From assembly GCF_000814845.2 (NCBI RefSeq), contig NZ_CP010431.2, positions 2,356,001-2,420,000 on the forward strand: a DNA stretch of 64,000 nucleotides. The letters are read 5' to 3'. Of the stretch, positions 1 through 9,924 are shown one piece after another. The DNA is from Pandoraea sputorum (lineage in GTDB: Bacteria; Pseudomonadota; Gammaproteobacteria; Burkholderiales; Burkholderiaceae). The translations under genes and the position numbers were made by a program. The notes under the pieces were generated by a model. It had not been told where the DNA came from. It saw only the letters and a list, made by a program, of their open reading frames with translations, and made no database searches. Each line of letters begins with the position of its first letter. Within the stretch, counting starts at the first letter, position 1.

Positions 1-1
1 C

Positions 2-1393
2 CGGCACCTTGAGCTTTACTACGCCGTCTCCGGTATGGGCAGCGTGGTGCACACCGTCAATCCCCGACTGTTCCCGGAACAGATCGCCTACATCGTGGGG
101 CATGCCGAAGACCGCTACGTCGCGTTCGACATCAACTTCCTGCCGCTGGTCGAAGCCATTGCGCCGTTGTGCCCGGGCGTGCAAGGCTGGATTGCGATGA
201 CCGATGCGGCCCACATGCCTGCGTCGAATTTGCCGTTGCTTTGTTATGAAGACCTGATCGCCGCCGAGGACGGTGACTTCGCGTGGCCGTCGATGGACGA
301 GAACACGGCGTCCGGGCTTTGCTACACGTCGGGCACCACGGGCAATCCGAAGGGCGTGCTGTATAGCCATCGCTCGACGGTGCTGCATGCTTTCGGCGCG
401 TCGCTGCCCGATGCCATGTGCATGTCGGCGCGTGACGCCGTCCTGCCTGTGGTCCCGATGTTCCATGTGAACGCCTGGGGACTGCCTTACTCCAGCGCGC
501 TCACCGGCGCGAAACTGGTATTTCCCGGCAAGGATCTCGACGGCAAATCGCTCTACGAACTCTTCGAAGCCGAGGGCGTCACGTTTTCGGCGGGAGTGCC
601 TACCGTCTGGCTCGGGCTGCTGACGTACGTGAAATCGATCGGAGCCCGTTTTTCCACGTTGGAGCGAACGGTCATCGGCGGTTCGGCTTGCCCGCCAGCC
701 ATGCTGCAATCGTTCGAAAAGGATTACGGCGTTCGCGTCATTCATGCGTGGGGCATGAGCGAAATGTCGCCGCTCGGTACGTTGTGCCACCTTCGCAAGC
801 ATCATCGCGATCTGCCGGAGTCGGCGCAGCAACACATTCTCGAGAAGCAGGGGACGGCCATTTACGGTGTCGATCTGAAGATCGTGGGGCCCGATGGCGA
901 GGCGTTGCCGTGGGACGGCAAAGCATTCGGCGATCTGCATGCGCGCGGGCCCTGGGTGCTCGACCGTTATTTCCGCGCCGACACGTCGCCGCTGATCGAC
1001 GGCTGGTTCCCGACCGGTGATGTGGCCACCATCGACCCGGAAGGCTACGTGCAGATCACGGACCGCAGCAAGGACGTTATCAAATCCGGCGGCGAGTGGA
1101 TCAGTTCCATCGACGTCGAGAACGTCGCCATGGCGCATCCGGAGATTCACGAAGCTGCGTGCATCGCGATTCGTCACCCGAAATGGGAGGAGCGGCCGTT
1201 GCTGGTGGTCGTGCGCAAGCCCGGATCGACCTTGAGCCGCGAGGACGTGCTGGCGTTCTACCAGGGGCGCGTCGTGAAATGGTGGATTCCGGACGACGTG
1301 GTCTTCGTCGATGAGATTCCGCATACGGCGACGGGCAAGATGCTCAAGCTCAAGTTGCGAGAGAAATTCCGCGATTACCAGTCGGCGACGTGA
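2..1393 (+). CDS. Acyl-CoA ligase (AMP-forming), 5' end cut by the window
   Basis: This ANL-superfamily ligase activates a carboxylic acid to its CoA thioester through an acyl-adenylate. The frame is already open at base 2 ([13 protein letters not shown]), and these residues match the family upstream of the internal ATG at 35, so the true start lies outside the window. The 463 visible residues hold the phosphate-binding motif [11 protein letters not shown] (about bases 322-354), the GWFPTGD motif (about 1001) and the C-terminal TATGKMLK with the adenylation lysine (about 1324). The sequence resembles the medium/long-chain fatty acyl-CoA synthetase branch, but the substrate cannot be read from it. 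It lies 209 bases upstream of a Liv-type transporter and a beta-oxidation enzyme, which suggests a shared catabolic role. Confidence 0.9.
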   Translation, partial: RHLELYYAVSGMGSVVHTVNPRLFPEQIAYIVGHAEDRYVAFDINFLPLVEAIAPLCPGVQGWIAMTDAAHMPASNLPLLCYEDLIAAEDGDFAWPSMDENTASGLCYTSGTTGNPKGVLYSHRSTVLHAFGASLPDAMCMSARDAVLPVVPMFHVNAWGLPYSSALTGAKLVFPGKDLDGKSLYELFEAEGVTFSAGVPTVWLGLLTYVKSIGARFSTLERTVIGGSACPPAMLQSFEKDYGVRVIHAWGMSEMSPLGTLCHLRKHHRDLPESAQQHILEKQGTAIYGVDLKIVGPDGEALPWDGKAFGDLHARGPWVLDRYFRADTSPLIDGWFPTGDVATIDPEGYVQITDRSKDVIKSGGEWISSIDVENVAMAHPEIHEAACIAIRHPKWEERPLLVVVRKPGSTLSREDVLAFYQGRVVKWWIPDDVVFVDEIPHTATGKMLKLKLREKFRDYQSAT

Positions 1394-1602
1394 CGTTGCC
1401 GGAGTGAGGGCAGCGTGCACCGCAGACCGGATCGGAATCTTCCGACTCAGCGGTGCTCGTCGTCCGAAATCCAGCATTGACGCCGTTTTTCGGGCGATCC
1501 CGGGCCATTCCGACGGCACGTCCCATCTATAATGTCACCCTGAATTTCCCCCCGATGCGGCGCTTGCGCCGCGTCTTTCATTGGCTTCCCGAAGGAGACG
1601 AA

Positions 1603-2568
1603 GTGCATCTGCTGAGTGCCACCGCCGGCCTCGTGCTGGTGAACGGTGTGAGCTACGGCTTGCTGCTGTTCATGCTGTCCAGCGGACTCACGCTGATTTT
1701 CAGCATGCTCGGCGTGCTGAACTTCGCGCATGCCAGTTTCTACATGCTCGGCGCGTACTTTGCTTATGCGTTATCGGGCGTGGTCGGTTTCTGGGCGGCG
1801 CTGGTCGTCGCGCCGCTGGTGGTTGGCGCTGCGGGCGCGTTGTTCGAGCGCGTCGTCCTGCGACGTCTGCGCGCGCGCGGTGCTCTGGCGGAATTGCTTG
1901 CCACATTCGGACTGGCCTATATCGTGGTGGAGTTGGTGCAACTCGCCTGGGGGCGAGGGCCGGTCGACTACGGCGTGCCAACAGCCTTCGAAGGCGTTCT
2001 CGTGCACGTGGGCGGGATTGCGGTGTCGGCCTACCGTCTGTTCCTGATGGGCCTTGCCTGTGCGATTGCGCTGCTCGTCTGGGTAGCGTTTCGTGCGACA
2101 CGCGCCGGGCTGATCCTCCAGGCGGCGCTCTCGCAGCCGGCCATGACGCAGGCGCTGGGATACGACGTGCCGTCTCTGTATACAGGGGTGTTCGCATGCG
2201 GTGCGGCGCTGGCCGCCCTTGCCGGTGCGGCAGGCGGCAATGTGCTGGTGACGGAGCCGGGCATGGCCGCGACGGTGGGCAGCGTGGTATTCGTCGTCGT
2301 GGTCGTCGGTGGACTCGGTTCGCTGGGCGGCGCGTTCGTCGCGTCGGTGCTGATCGGGTTGCTGCAAACCTGGGCGGTGACGAGCGACGCGACACTCGAT
2401 CAATGGTGGTCGCGCAGCGGAGCCGGTGACGCTGCCTCACCCCTTTCGCTTCTGTCGCCCTTGTTGCATCTGAGCGTTGCGCAACTGGCACCGGCCGTCC
2501 CCTATCTGCTCATGGTCGCGGTGCTGTTGTGGCGGCCGCGCGGGCTATTCGGCCTGAGGGAGGGGTGA
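1603..2568 (+). CDS. livH: Branched-chain amino-acid-type ABC transporter permease LivH
   Basis: Inner-membrane permease of the Liv/HAAT family, 321 residues, with the family's hydrophobic segments and the early stretch GLTLIFSMLGVLNFAHASFYMLGAY that is typical of LivH. I chose the GTG at 1603 because GAAGGAG lies just upstream (1591-1597) and translation from there begins directly with the first membrane segment; the longer frame to 1453 adds a non-conserved leader. The stop codon overlaps the livM start (TGATG), so the two are translationally coupled. Liv systems carry branched-chain amino acids, but paralogues also carry aromatic or short-chain carboxylates. The neighbouring acyl-CoA ligase and beta-oxidation genes make the second role plausible here. 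Confidence 0.9.
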   Translation: MHLLSATAGLVLVNGVSYGLLLFMLSSGLTLIFSMLGVLNFAHASFYMLGAYFAYALSGVVGFWAALVVAPLVVGAAGALFERVVLRRLRARGALAELLATFGLAYIVVELVQLAWGRGPVDYGVPTAFEGVLVHVGGIAVSAYRLFLMGLACAIALLVWVAFRATRAGLILQAALSQPAMTQALGYDVPSLYTGVFACGAALAALAGAAGGNVLVTEPGMAATVGSVVFVVVVVGGLGSLGGAFVASVLIGLLQTWAVTSDATLDQWWSRSGAGDAASPLSLLSPLLHLSVAQLAPAVPYLLMVAVLLWRPRGLFGLREG

Positions 2569-3848
2569 TGGACGAGGTGATCGTGAGGGCGCCGCATGCG
2601 TCGCATGCGAGTCCTGCGTCGTGGCGCTGCCGGGTCGCCGTGTGGGGAGCCTTTGCCGCCATCCTGTGTGCGGCCCCGTGGTGTTTCCCGTCCGACGCGG
2701 CGCTGACCCTGATGACGCAGATGGGGACGGCCGCGATTCTTGCGCTCTCCTTCAATCTGCTGCTTGGCTCGACGGGCCTGCTTAGCTTTTGTCATGCGAC
2801 TTACGCGGGCATCGGCGCATATGCCGGTGTGTGGTGCATGAATCGCATCGGCATTCAGGGGTTGCCGGTGTCGATGGCGCTCGTGCCGCTCGCGGGGGCG
2901 CTGGCCGGGGGCTTAGCGGGCGCCACGCTCGGGTATGTCACGACGCGTCGCGCCGGAATGACATTCGCCATGATCACGCTCGGTGTGGCTGAGCTTGTGT
3001 GGGTGATGGCCGCGATGCTGCCCGAGTGGTTCGGCGGCGAGCGCGGCATTCCCACCGACCGCACGCTTGGCGCTGCATGGTTCGGCGTGACATTCGCGAC
3101 GCAGCGCGAAGTCTATGGACTGGTCGCGTTCTGGTTGTTCATCTCTGCGGGCATGATGTTTGGCGTGACACGCACGCCGCTGGGATTTCTGGCGCGCGCC
3201 GTGCGCGACAACCCGGTGCGTGTCGCATTCCTCGGCGAGTCGCCTGCCAGTGTGCGATACCGCATGCAGATCCTCGCAGCAGCGTTTGCCGGGGTGGCCG
3301 GTGCGTTGGGCGCAATGAATTTCGAACTGGTGAGCGCCGACACATTCAGTCTGGAGCGCTCGGGTGTTGTACTCGTCTTCACGGTGCTGGGCGGGGTGTC
3401 GTATTTCGCCGGGCCGATGCTCGGGGCTGTCGTTGGCGTGTTTGCGACTGTCGTGCTCGCCACGATTACCCGCGCGTGGCAACTCTATCTCGGTCTGGGA
3501 TTTCTGGTCGTCGTGGTGTTCGCGCCGGGTGGCATTGCGGGCCTGCTGGCGGCGCATTGGCAGGCATGGCGTGAAGGTGCGCTTCGCAAGCTTTGGAAGC
3601 CCTACGCAGCCGTGTGTGTGGGCGTCGTGCTGACATTGTTTGCGGGCGTGACGATCATCGAAATGATCTATGACGCGCGCCTTGCCATCGACGGCGTGTC
3701 GACCAGCGGTCTGAGCCATCGATTGGGCGTGCGCGCTTGGATGCTCGCTGTCGTTGCGGGTCTTGCCGGTGGGGCCATCCTGACGTTTGCAGGGCGTCGC
3801 TTGCGCCGCAAGATCGGCGACGTCTCGGTGTCGGCGGAGGTCTTGTGA
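2568..3848 (+). CDS. livM: Branched-chain amino-acid-type ABC transporter permease LivM
   Basis: Second permease of the Liv-type importer, 426 residues. The conserved segment ILALSFNLLLGSTGLLSFCHATYAGIGAY near the N-terminus and GGERGIPTDR in the middle are LivM landmarks. The ATG at 2568 overlaps the livH stop by one base. The C-terminal part (about residues 340-426) has two further hydrophobic stretches after the usual LivM end, near FAGVTIIEMIYDARLAI and AVVAGLAGGAILTFAG. This makes it longer than the minimal family member. It ends in a TGATG overlap with livG. Confidence 0.9.
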   Translation: MDEVIVRAPHASHASPASWRCRVAVWGAFAAILCAAPWCFPSDAALTLMTQMGTAAILALSFNLLLGSTGLLSFCHATYAGIGAYAGVWCMNRIGIQGLPVSMALVPLAGALAGGLAGATLGYVTTRRAGMTFAMITLGVAELVWVMAAMLPEWFGGERGIPTDRTLGAAWFGVTFATQREVYGLVAFWLFISAGMMFGVTRTPLGFLARAVRDNPVRVAFLGESPASVRYRMQILAAAFAGVAGALGAMNFELVSADTFSLERSGVVLVFTVLGGVSYFAGPMLGAVVGVFATVVLATITRAWQLYLGLGFLVVVVFAPGGIAGLLAAHWQAWREGALRKLWKPYAAVCVGVVLTLFAGVTIIEMIYDARLAIDGVSTSGLSHRLGVRAWMLAVVAGLAGGAILTFAGRRLRRKIGDVSVSAEVL

Positions 3849-4675
3849 TGAGCCCATTTGTCATGCGCGCGGATCCGGCGGCGACCCAGGCACAGGCGCT
3901 GAGCGTTCGGGGGGTCGGTAAAGCGTTCGGCCGCACCCAGGTGTTGGGTGGTGTCGATCTCACGCTCTCGCCCGGCGAGCGGCTTGCCATCATCGGTCCG
4001 AATGGCGCAGGGAAAAGCACGTTGTTCGATGTCATCACGGGAAGAACGCGTCCCGATAGTGGGCGGGTGCTGATGCACGATCGCGATGTGACGGGCCGCC
4101 CACCCCACGTCATCAGCAGGCTAGGGTTGTCACGCAGCTTTCAGACGTCGCAATTGTTCGGTCAGATGAGTGTGATCGACCATTTGCGGTGTGCCGGTCT
4201 TTGGCCGAGCGGCCATCGTTATACGTTTTGGCGGCGCTTGCGTGGTCTGGACGATGTGACCCGTCGCAGCGAAGCATGGCTCGAACGTCTTGGGCTGGAG
4301 GCCCGGCGTGACGTGCCTGCGAGGGCGTTAAGCTACTCGGAGCAGCGTGTGCTGGAGGTCGGCTTGTGCGCGGCATCGGCGGGCGACGTGATGTTGCTCG
4401 ACGAGCCGACCGCTGGCATGAGCCAGTCGGAGTCGGTGCGCATGGTGTCACTGATCGCCGAGCTGAGCCGAGGGCGCTCGCTGCTCATGATCGAACATGA
4501 CATGCAGGTCGTGTTCTCGCTGGCCGACCGGATCGCGGTGCTGGCGCGGGGTGTCGTGATCGCATGCGATACACCGGACCGGATTCGTACGCATCCCGAC
4601 GTACGGATGGCGTACCTCGGGGAATTCGCTGACAGATTCGACGTCGATGCAACGAGCGAGGGACACGATGCTTGA
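3848..4675 (+). CDS. livG: Liv-type ABC transporter ATP-binding protein LivG
   Basis: Cytoplasmic ATPase of the Liv-type importer, 275 residues. It has an intact Walker A (GPNGAGKST, about residues 49-57) and Walker B with catalytic glutamate (VMLLDEPTAGMS, about residue 184). The signature loop is the divergent LSYSEQR, of the kind usual for LivG where LSGGQ is replaced by L-x-Y-x-x-Q. The ATG at 3848 shares a base with the livM stop. The last eight bases overlap the livF start, so the four genes form one tightly coupled operon. Confidence 0.92.
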   Translation: MSPFVMRADPAATQAQALSVRGVGKAFGRTQVLGGVDLTLSPGERLAIIGPNGAGKSTLFDVITGRTRPDSGRVLMHDRDVTGRPPHVISRLGLSRSFQTSQLFGQMSVIDHLRCAGLWPSGHRYTFWRRLRGLDDVTRRSEAWLERLGLEARRDVPARALSYSEQRVLEVGLCAASAGDVMLLDEPTAGMSQSESVRMVSLIAELSRGRSLLMIEHDMQVVFSLADRIAVLARGVVIACDTPDRIRTHPDVRMAYLGEFADRFDVDATSEGHDA

Positions 4676-5384
4676 GTTGATTGACGTCAGAGCCGGTTAT
4701 GGCGGCAGTCGCGTGTTGCACGGCGTGACGATGCGGGTCGCACCGGGCGAGATCGTGGCGGTGCTTGGGCGCAATGGGGCGGGGCGCTCCACGCTGGCTC
4801 GCGCCATCATGGGGCAGGTGGCGCGCGAGGGAGAGATCCGCTGGCAAGGGCAATCGCTGAGCGCACTGGCGTCACATCATATCGCCAGACTGGGCATCGG
4901 CTACGTGCCGGAGACGCGGGATGTCTTCGGACCGCTGACGGTGCTCCAGAATTTGCAGCTTGGCCAGCGTGTCGTTAGACACCGGAATCGCGCGGGTGTG
5001 TCCGACCGGACAATGACGGTTGCGCAGGCCTTTGAGCGCTTCGAGGAGCTAGCACCGCGTCGTGATGCACCGGCCGCCTCGCTATCGGGTGGTGAGCAGC
5101 AATTGCTTTCTCTGTGCCGGGCCATGATGGCCGGGCCGGATTTGTTGATCGTCGACGAACCGACCGAGGGACTTGCGCCGCGTGTAGTGGCTCGCATTGG
5201 ACGGATTCTCACGGATCTGCGAGCGACGGGCGTCGCCATTTTGTTGATCGAACAGAAACTCTCGCTCGCGCTGAGTTGTGCGCAGCGCGTTGCCGTCATG
5301 GGGCGCGGAGCGCTGGTTTTCGAGGGCACTCCGGAGGCGCTTGCGGCCGCGCACGAGATCCGTCGCGAATGGCTTGAGGTGTAG
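4668..5384 (+). CDS. livF: Liv-type ABC transporter ATP-binding protein LivF, Walker A Lys replaced by Arg
   Basis: Second ATPase of the Liv-type importer, 238 residues, starting at the ATG inside the livG stop region. The signature LSGGEQQLL and Walker B LLIVDEPTEGLAP are intact. The Walker A reads GRNGAGRST: the invariant P-loop lysine is arginine at residue 40 (codon CGC, 4785-4787). In ABC ATPases this change usually abolishes or strongly reduces hydrolysis. The protein is otherwise full length and not decayed, so either one of the two sites is degenerate, as in asymmetric ABC systems, or the base calls are wrong. No substrate-binding protein gene is visible next to the cassette. Confidence 0.88.
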   Translation: MLELIDVRAGYGGSRVLHGVTMRVAPGEIVAVLGRNGAGRSTLARAIMGQVAREGEIRWQGQSLSALASHHIARLGIGYVPETRDVFGPLTVLQNLQLGQRVVRHRNRAGVSDRTMTVAQAFERFEELAPRRDAPAASLSGGEQQLLSLCRAMMAGPDLLIVDEPTEGLAPRVVARIGRILTDLRATGVAILLIEQKLSLALSCAQRVAVMGRGALVFEGTPEALAAAHEIRREWLEV

Positions 5385-5475
5385 CGCTGCGCTAGAATCG
5401 GGCGATCGTCTTGCCGCAGCTTGCGGGATCGCGGCGCCCCCAAACGACGCCAACACTATAAGGAAAGAGACAAGG

Positions 5476-7572
5476 ATGAGCACGGCTTATGAGGTTCGTG
5501 ACGGCGTGGCCGTCATCACATTGGAGAATCCCCCGGTCAACGGCCTGGGTCATGCAACGCGTGCTGGCATTGCGCAGGGACTGGCGCAAGCCCAGGCGGA
5601 TGCGCAGGTGCGCGCGATTGTGCTGATCGGCAGCGGAAAGGCCTTCTCCGGTGGAGCCGATATCCGTGAGTTCAATACGCCGAAAGCCACACAGAGTCCG
5701 CTGCTCGTTGACGTGATCAATGCGATCGATGCGTGCACCAAACCGGTCGTCGCGGCGGTGCATGCGGTCGCCATGGGCGGTGGTCTGGAACTGGCGCTCG
5801 CCTGCCACTATCGCGTGGCGTTGCCGGGCGCGCAAATTGCCTTGCCGGAAGTGAAGCTGGGCTTGCTCCCGGGGGCAGGCGGCACGCAACGCCTGCCGCG
5901 TGCTATCGGCGTTGCGCGTGCGCTCGACATGGTCGTCACGGGGCGCGTCGTGAAGTCAGAAACGCTCGTCGGTACGCTTTTTGCTGATGTTTTCGAGGGC
6001 AATCACGACGATTTGCTGGCGGGCGCCATCGCGTTCGCCAGTGACGTCGCTGACGCCGGGAATGCGCTGCCGCGACTGCGCGACGTCGCAATCGAAGACA
6101 CCGACGGCTCCGCTCAATCGGCTATCGACGCCGCACGAGACAAAGTGCAGCGCGAGCAACCGCATTTTCCGGCACCGCATAAGTGTGTGGCGGCAGTCGA
6201 AGCGGCGTTGCAGCGTCCGTTCGACGAGGGCGTCAAATTCGAGCGTGAGTGTTTCGTCGCACTGGTGAGTTCGCCGGAATCGAAGGCGCTGCGTCATGCG
6301 TTTCTCGGTGAGCGCGCGGCCGCCAAGATTGTGGACGTGCCCGACGATACGCCGGTGCGCAGTATTGAACGCGTGGCCGTCATCGGTGCGGGAACGATGG
6401 GCGGTGGCATTGCGATGACGTTTGCCAATGCGGGCCTTCCCGTCACGCTTGTGGATACGACTGAAGCCTCGCTGGCGCGCGGCGTCGAGGCCATGCGCAG
6501 CAACTACGCCCGGGCCGTCACGCGCGGCAAGCTGTCGGCCGATGAGGCGCAAACGCGGCTGGCACGCATTCACGGCAGTACCGATTTCGCATCGGTGGCC
6601 GACGCCGATCTGATCGTCGAAGCAGTTTTCGAAGATCTGGCGATCAAGCAGGTCGTTTTCCGCGAACTGGACAAAGTCGCGAAGTCGGGCGCAATTCTGG
6701 CATCGAATACCTCCACGCTGAATCTCGATGTACTGGCGGAAACCACTTCGCGCGCGGCGGATGTCATCGGGATGCATTTCTTCAGCCCGGCGAACGTCAT
6801 GCGTCTGCTCGAAGTCGTGCGCGGCGCGCATACAGGCAAGGATGTGCTTGCGACCGTAATGAAGCTCGCTAAGCGTATCGGCAAGCTCGCCGTGGTGGCG
6901 CGCGTGTGCGACGGCTTCATCGGCAACCGTATGCTCGAACCGTATTTCAAGCAATCGCAGTGGATGGTCGAGCAAGGCGCGACGCCTGCGCAGGTGGATG
7001 CAGCCATCGAGCGTTTCGGTTTCGCGATGGGGCCGTTCCGGACGAGCGATCTGGCGGGCAACGACGTCAGCTGGGCGATTCGTAAACGCCGTCACGCCGA
7101 GCAACCGGGGATCGTGTATCCGAAGATTGCCGACGTACTTTGCGAAGCGGGGCGCTACGGTCAGAAGACGCACGCCGGCTGGTATGACTATGCCGAAGGT
7201 GATCGTACGCCGCGTGAGTCGGCGAAAGTTGCGCAAATGCTCGAAGACTATCGCAAGACGAACGGCATTACGTCGCGCGTGTTTTCGGACGACGAGATCG
7301 TCGATCGCCTCGTGTACGCACTGGTGAACGAAGGCGCCAGAGTGCTGGCCGACGGAACGGCGGCGCGCGCGTCGGACATCGACATGGTGTACCTGAACGG
7401 CTATGGCTTCCCGCTGTGGCGCGGTGGCCCGATGCTCTATGCCGATACGGTCGGGCTCGATAAGGTGCTCGCACGTGTGAAGGCATTCGAAAGTGGCGAG
7501 CACGGCGAGGACTGGGTACCCGCGGCTCGACTGGTCGAATTGGCCGAAGCCGGGAAGCGTTTCAACGGCTAA
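5476..7572 (+). CDS. Fused enoyl-CoA hydratase / 3-hydroxyacyl-CoA dehydrogenase (FadB/FadJ-like)
   Basis: Bifunctional beta-oxidation enzyme, 698 residues. The N-terminal crotonase domain (about 1-190) carries the oxyanion-hole segment [12 protein letters not shown] and the catalytic stretch [21 protein letters not shown] Rossmann domain follows from about residue 300 ([15 protein letters not shown]). The dehydrogenase signature [16 protein letters not shown] supplies the catalytic histidine at about 434. Two C-terminal 3HCDH helical domains complete it. The ATG at 5476 follows AGGAAAGAGACAAGG and starts the conserved N-terminus; the frame is open further back but without conservation. It sits 91 bases after livF and probably shares its transcript. 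It would hydrate enoyl-CoA and oxidise the 3-hydroxyacyl-CoA with NAD. Confidence 0.92.
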   Translation: MSTAYEVRDGVAVITLENPPVNGLGHATRAGIAQGLAQAQADAQVRAIVLIGSGKAFSGGADIREFNTPKATQSPLLVDVINAIDACTKPVVAAVHAVAMGGGLELALACHYRVALPGAQIALPEVKLGLLPGAGGTQRLPRAIGVARALDMVVTGRVVKSETLVGTLFADVFEGNHDDLLAGAIAFASDVADAGNALPRLRDVAIEDTDGSAQSAIDAARDKVQREQPHFPAPHKCVAAVEAALQRPFDEGVKFERECFVALVSSPESKALRHAFLGERAAAKIVDVPDDTPVRSIERVAVIGAGTMGGGIAMTFANAGLPVTLVDTTEASLARGVEAMRSNYARAVTRGKLSADEAQTRLARIHGSTDFASVADADLIVEAVFEDLAIKQVVFRELDKVAKSGAILASNTSTLNLDVLAETTSRAADVIGMHFFSPANVMRLLEVVRGAHTGKDVLATVMKLAKRIGKLAVVARVCDGFIGNRMLEPYFKQSQWMVEQGATPAQVDAAIERFGFAMGPFRTSDLAGNDVSWAIRKRRHAEQPGIVYPKIADVLCEAGRYGQKTHAGWYDYAEGDRTPRESAKVAQMLEDYRKTNGITSRVFSDDEIVDRLVYALVNEGARVLADGTAARASDIDMVYLNGYGFPLWRGGPMLYADTVGLDKVLARVKAFESGEHGEDWVPAARLVELAEAGKRFNG

Positions 7573-7587
7573 GGAGAGGGGCAGAAC

Positions 7588-8193
7588 ATGAAGCCAATGG
7601 ATGAAGTGTTGCTCGTGATCGACGCGCAGAACGATTTCATGCCGGGCGGCGCGCTGGCGGTTCCGCATGGGGACGAGGTGGTCCCGGCGATCAATGCGTT
7701 GGCGAGTCAGTTCGCTCATGTCGTGATCACACAGGACTGGCATCCGGCGGCGCACGTGTCGTTTGCAGACAATCATCCCGGACGTCAACCGTTCGAAACG
7801 ATCACGTTGGCGTACGGGGAGCAGGTGTTGTGGCCGACGCATTGTGTTCAGAACACACAGGGCGCAGCTTTACATGCGGATTTGCATATTCCGCATGCGC
7901 AGGCGGTGGTGCGCAAGGGCTATCAGGCTAGCGTCGACAGCTACTCGGCGTTTCTGGAGGCCGACCGCAAGACACCGACGGGCCTTGCAGGCTATTTGCG
8001 CGAGAAGGGCGTCAGGCGGGTGCATTGCGTGGGACTCGCGACGGATTTCTGCGTCGCGTGGAGTGCGCTCGACGCCAAAGCCGGAGGCTTCGATGCGTGT
8101 GTGATCGAACACGCGTGCCGCGCCATCGACCTGAATGGTTCGTTGGCCGCAGCATGGGCGGCATTGGCCGCCGCAGGCGTGTCACGTGAGTAG
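7588..8193 (+). CDS. pncA: Nicotinamidase
   Basis: Isochorismatase-fold hydrolase of 201 residues that deamidates nicotinamide to nicotinate in NAD salvage. The catalytic triad is visible: Asp12 (IDAQNDF), Lys110 (VVRKGYQ) and Cys155 (ATDFCV). The metal-binding stretch TQDWHPAAHVSF carries the aspartate and two histidines. A strong ribosome-binding site (AAGGAGAGG) precedes the ATG. It lies 15 bases after the beta-oxidation gene and is likely co-transcribed, though no functional link is obvious beyond NAD supply. Confidence 0.93.
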   Translation: MKPMDEVLLVIDAQNDFMPGGALAVPHGDEVVPAINALASQFAHVVITQDWHPAAHVSFADNHPGRQPFETITLAYGEQVLWPTHCVQNTQGAALHADLHIPHAQAVVRKGYQASVDSYSAFLEADRKTPTGLAGYLREKGVRRVHCVGLATDFCVAWSALDAKAGGFDACVIEHACRAIDLNGSLAAAWAALAAAGVSRE

Positions 8194-8341
8194 AAGTGAG
8201 TAGACGCGGGTGGTCGCGCTTCGGCGCGATCGTAGGTGTAGCGATGAAAATCAGACGTCGCGCCGCATGGGCGAGGTCGTTAGTTGAAGACAAGACGATG
8301 GACAAGTTTTACCGTGAAGGCCAATGCGCCCGGAGTTTCCG

Positions 8342-8782
8342 ATGAGTGCGCTGACGATTCGTTCGGGATTTATCGATCATCTGGGCATCGAGTTGTTGCG
8401 CGCCGAGAACGGCGAGTCGGAGTTACGTCTGGACTTGTCGGCCAAGCATCTGAATAGCTGGGAGGTGATGCACGGCGGCGTCACGATGGCGCTGCTCGAT
8501 GTTGCGCTGAGTACTGCAAGCCGTAGCGTCGCACCGGAAGGTACGGGTGTCGTGACCATCGAAATGAAGACGAGCTTCATGCAGCCCGGTTCGGGTGAAA
8601 TGCGTGCGTTCGGCCGATTGCTGCATCGCTCGACGACGATGGCGTACTGCGAAGGTGAGGTGCGAGATGCCAACGGCAAGCTCGTCGCCAAGGCGATGGG
8701 CACGTTCAAGTATCTGCGCCGTCTGGCAGTTGGACGCGAAGTGCACGAGCAACGTCGACCGGGCGAGCCCAGTGGGGACTGA
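8342..8782 (+). CDS. PaaI-family hotdog-fold thioesterase
   Basis: Hotdog-fold acyl-CoA thioesterase of 146 residues. The stretch WEVMHGGVTMALLDVALSTA is the PaaI/4HBT signature with the HGG turn and the acidic residue on the central helix. I chose the ATG at 8342 because GGAG (8333-8336) sits five bases upstream; an ATG at 8324 has poorly spaced ribosome-binding bases. Such enzymes release free acids from aromatic or short-chain acyl-CoA and spare CoA in catabolic pathways. That suits the neighbouring ligase and hydratase/dehydrogenase, but the substrate is unknown. Confidence 0.85.
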   Translation: MSALTIRSGFIDHLGIELLRAENGESELRLDLSAKHLNSWEVMHGGVTMALLDVALSTASRSVAPEGTGVVTIEMKTSFMQPGSGEMRAFGRLLHRSTTMAYCEGEVRDANGKLVAKAMGTFKYLRRLAVGREVHEQRRPGEPSGD

Positions 8783-8863
8783 GGTTTCGCGACGCAACCC
8801 GATCGCGCGGTCAGGTCACTCGTTTACGTAATTCATGCATGTCACTGATGCGGAGGAAGTCAC

Positions 8864-9859
8864 ATGACGATCAATCGCCAGATTTTGTTGGTCTCCCGCC
8901 CGACGGGGGAAGCCACGCTCGACAATTTCCACCTTGCCGCCCCTGAGCTACCGGAGCTTGGCGACGGGCAGGTGCTGGTGCGTAACTTCTACCTTTCCCT
9001 CGATCCGTACATGCGGGGCCGGATGAGCGACGCCAAGTCGTACGCACCGCCGCAGCCGCTCGATACGGTGATGATCGGTGCGACCGTGGGCGAGGTGATC
9101 GAGTCGCGAAATCCGGACTGGCAACCGGGGGATGCCGTGACGGCTATGTTCGGCTGGCAAGAGTATGGTATTTCGGACGGCAGCAATCTGCGTCGTCTTC
9201 ACGATACGAGCATTCCGATGAGCGCTTATCTGGGGGCCGCTGGCATGCCGGGGGTGACAGCCTGGTACGGTCTGAACCGGATCATTGCGCCGAAGGCGGG
9301 CGAGACGGTCGTGGTGAGCGCGGCATCCGGCGCGGTGGGTAGCGTTGTAGGGCAGTTGGCCAAGCGGGCAGGATGCCGTGTGATCGGCATCGCCGGTGGC
9401 GAGCAGAAGTGTGCGTACGTCGTCGAGACGCTCGGCTTCGACGCGTGTGTCGATTACAAGGCGGGCAACGTCTACGAAGCATTGCGTAACGCGGCGCCCG
9501 ACGGCATCGACGGATACTTCGAGAACGTGGGAGGTGAGGTGTTCGATGCGGTGATGCGCAACCTCAACGCGCATTCGCGCATCGCACTGTGCGGCATGAT
9601 CGCGGGGTACAACGGCGAGCCGATTCCGATGAAGTACCCGTCGCTGTTGCTCACGCAACGTGTGAAGCTCGAAGGCTTCATCATCATGGAACACCTGGAC
9701 ATCTGGCCGCAGGCGCTCAAGGAACTGACCGAAGCGATCTCTGCCGGTGAGTTGCGTTACCGCGAGTCGATGACGCAAGGTATTGAGAGTGCCCCCGCCG
9801 CATTCCTCGGATTGCTCAAGGGCGAGAACTTCGGCAAGCAGATCGTGCGACTGGTGTAA
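8864..9859 (+). CDS. NADP-dependent oxidoreductase (zinc-independent MDR family)
   Basis: Medium-chain reductase of 331 residues, close in pattern to the curA / leukotriene-B4 12-hydroxydehydrogenase branch that reduces the double bond of enones with NADPH. The N-terminal GroES-like part has the family stretch NFYLSLDPYMRGRMSD, and the nucleotide-binding motif is SAASGAVGSVVGQLAKRAG. No zinc-binding cysteines are present. GAGGAAGTCAC lies just before the ATG. It is the last gene of the left-hand plus-strand run and converges on the NRDE gene. Confidence 0.88.
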   Translation: MTINRQILLVSRPTGEATLDNFHLAAPELPELGDGQVLVRNFYLSLDPYMRGRMSDAKSYAPPQPLDTVMIGATVGEVIESRNPDWQPGDAVTAMFGWQEYGISDGSNLRRLHDTSIPMSAYLGAAGMPGVTAWYGLNRIIAPKAGETVVVSAASGAVGSVVGQLAKRAGCRVIGIAGGEQKCAYVVETLGFDACVDYKAGNVYEALRNAAPDGIDGYFENVGGEVFDAVMRNLNAHSRIALCGMIAGYNGEPIPMKYPSLLLTQRVKLEGFIIMEHLDIWPQALKELTEAISAGELRYRESMTQGIESAPAAFLGLLKGENFGKQIVRLV

Positions 9860-9924
9860 GTCCCCGATCGAGTGGCCGGATGACAGAGGCTTGCGGACCG
9901 GTGACTTCGTCAGGGCGCCTTCGG

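Noticed and set aside
5956..7842. 628-codon minus-strand frame
   Set aside because: Antisense to the hydratase/dehydrogenase and pncA genes; no motif and no ribosome-binding site.
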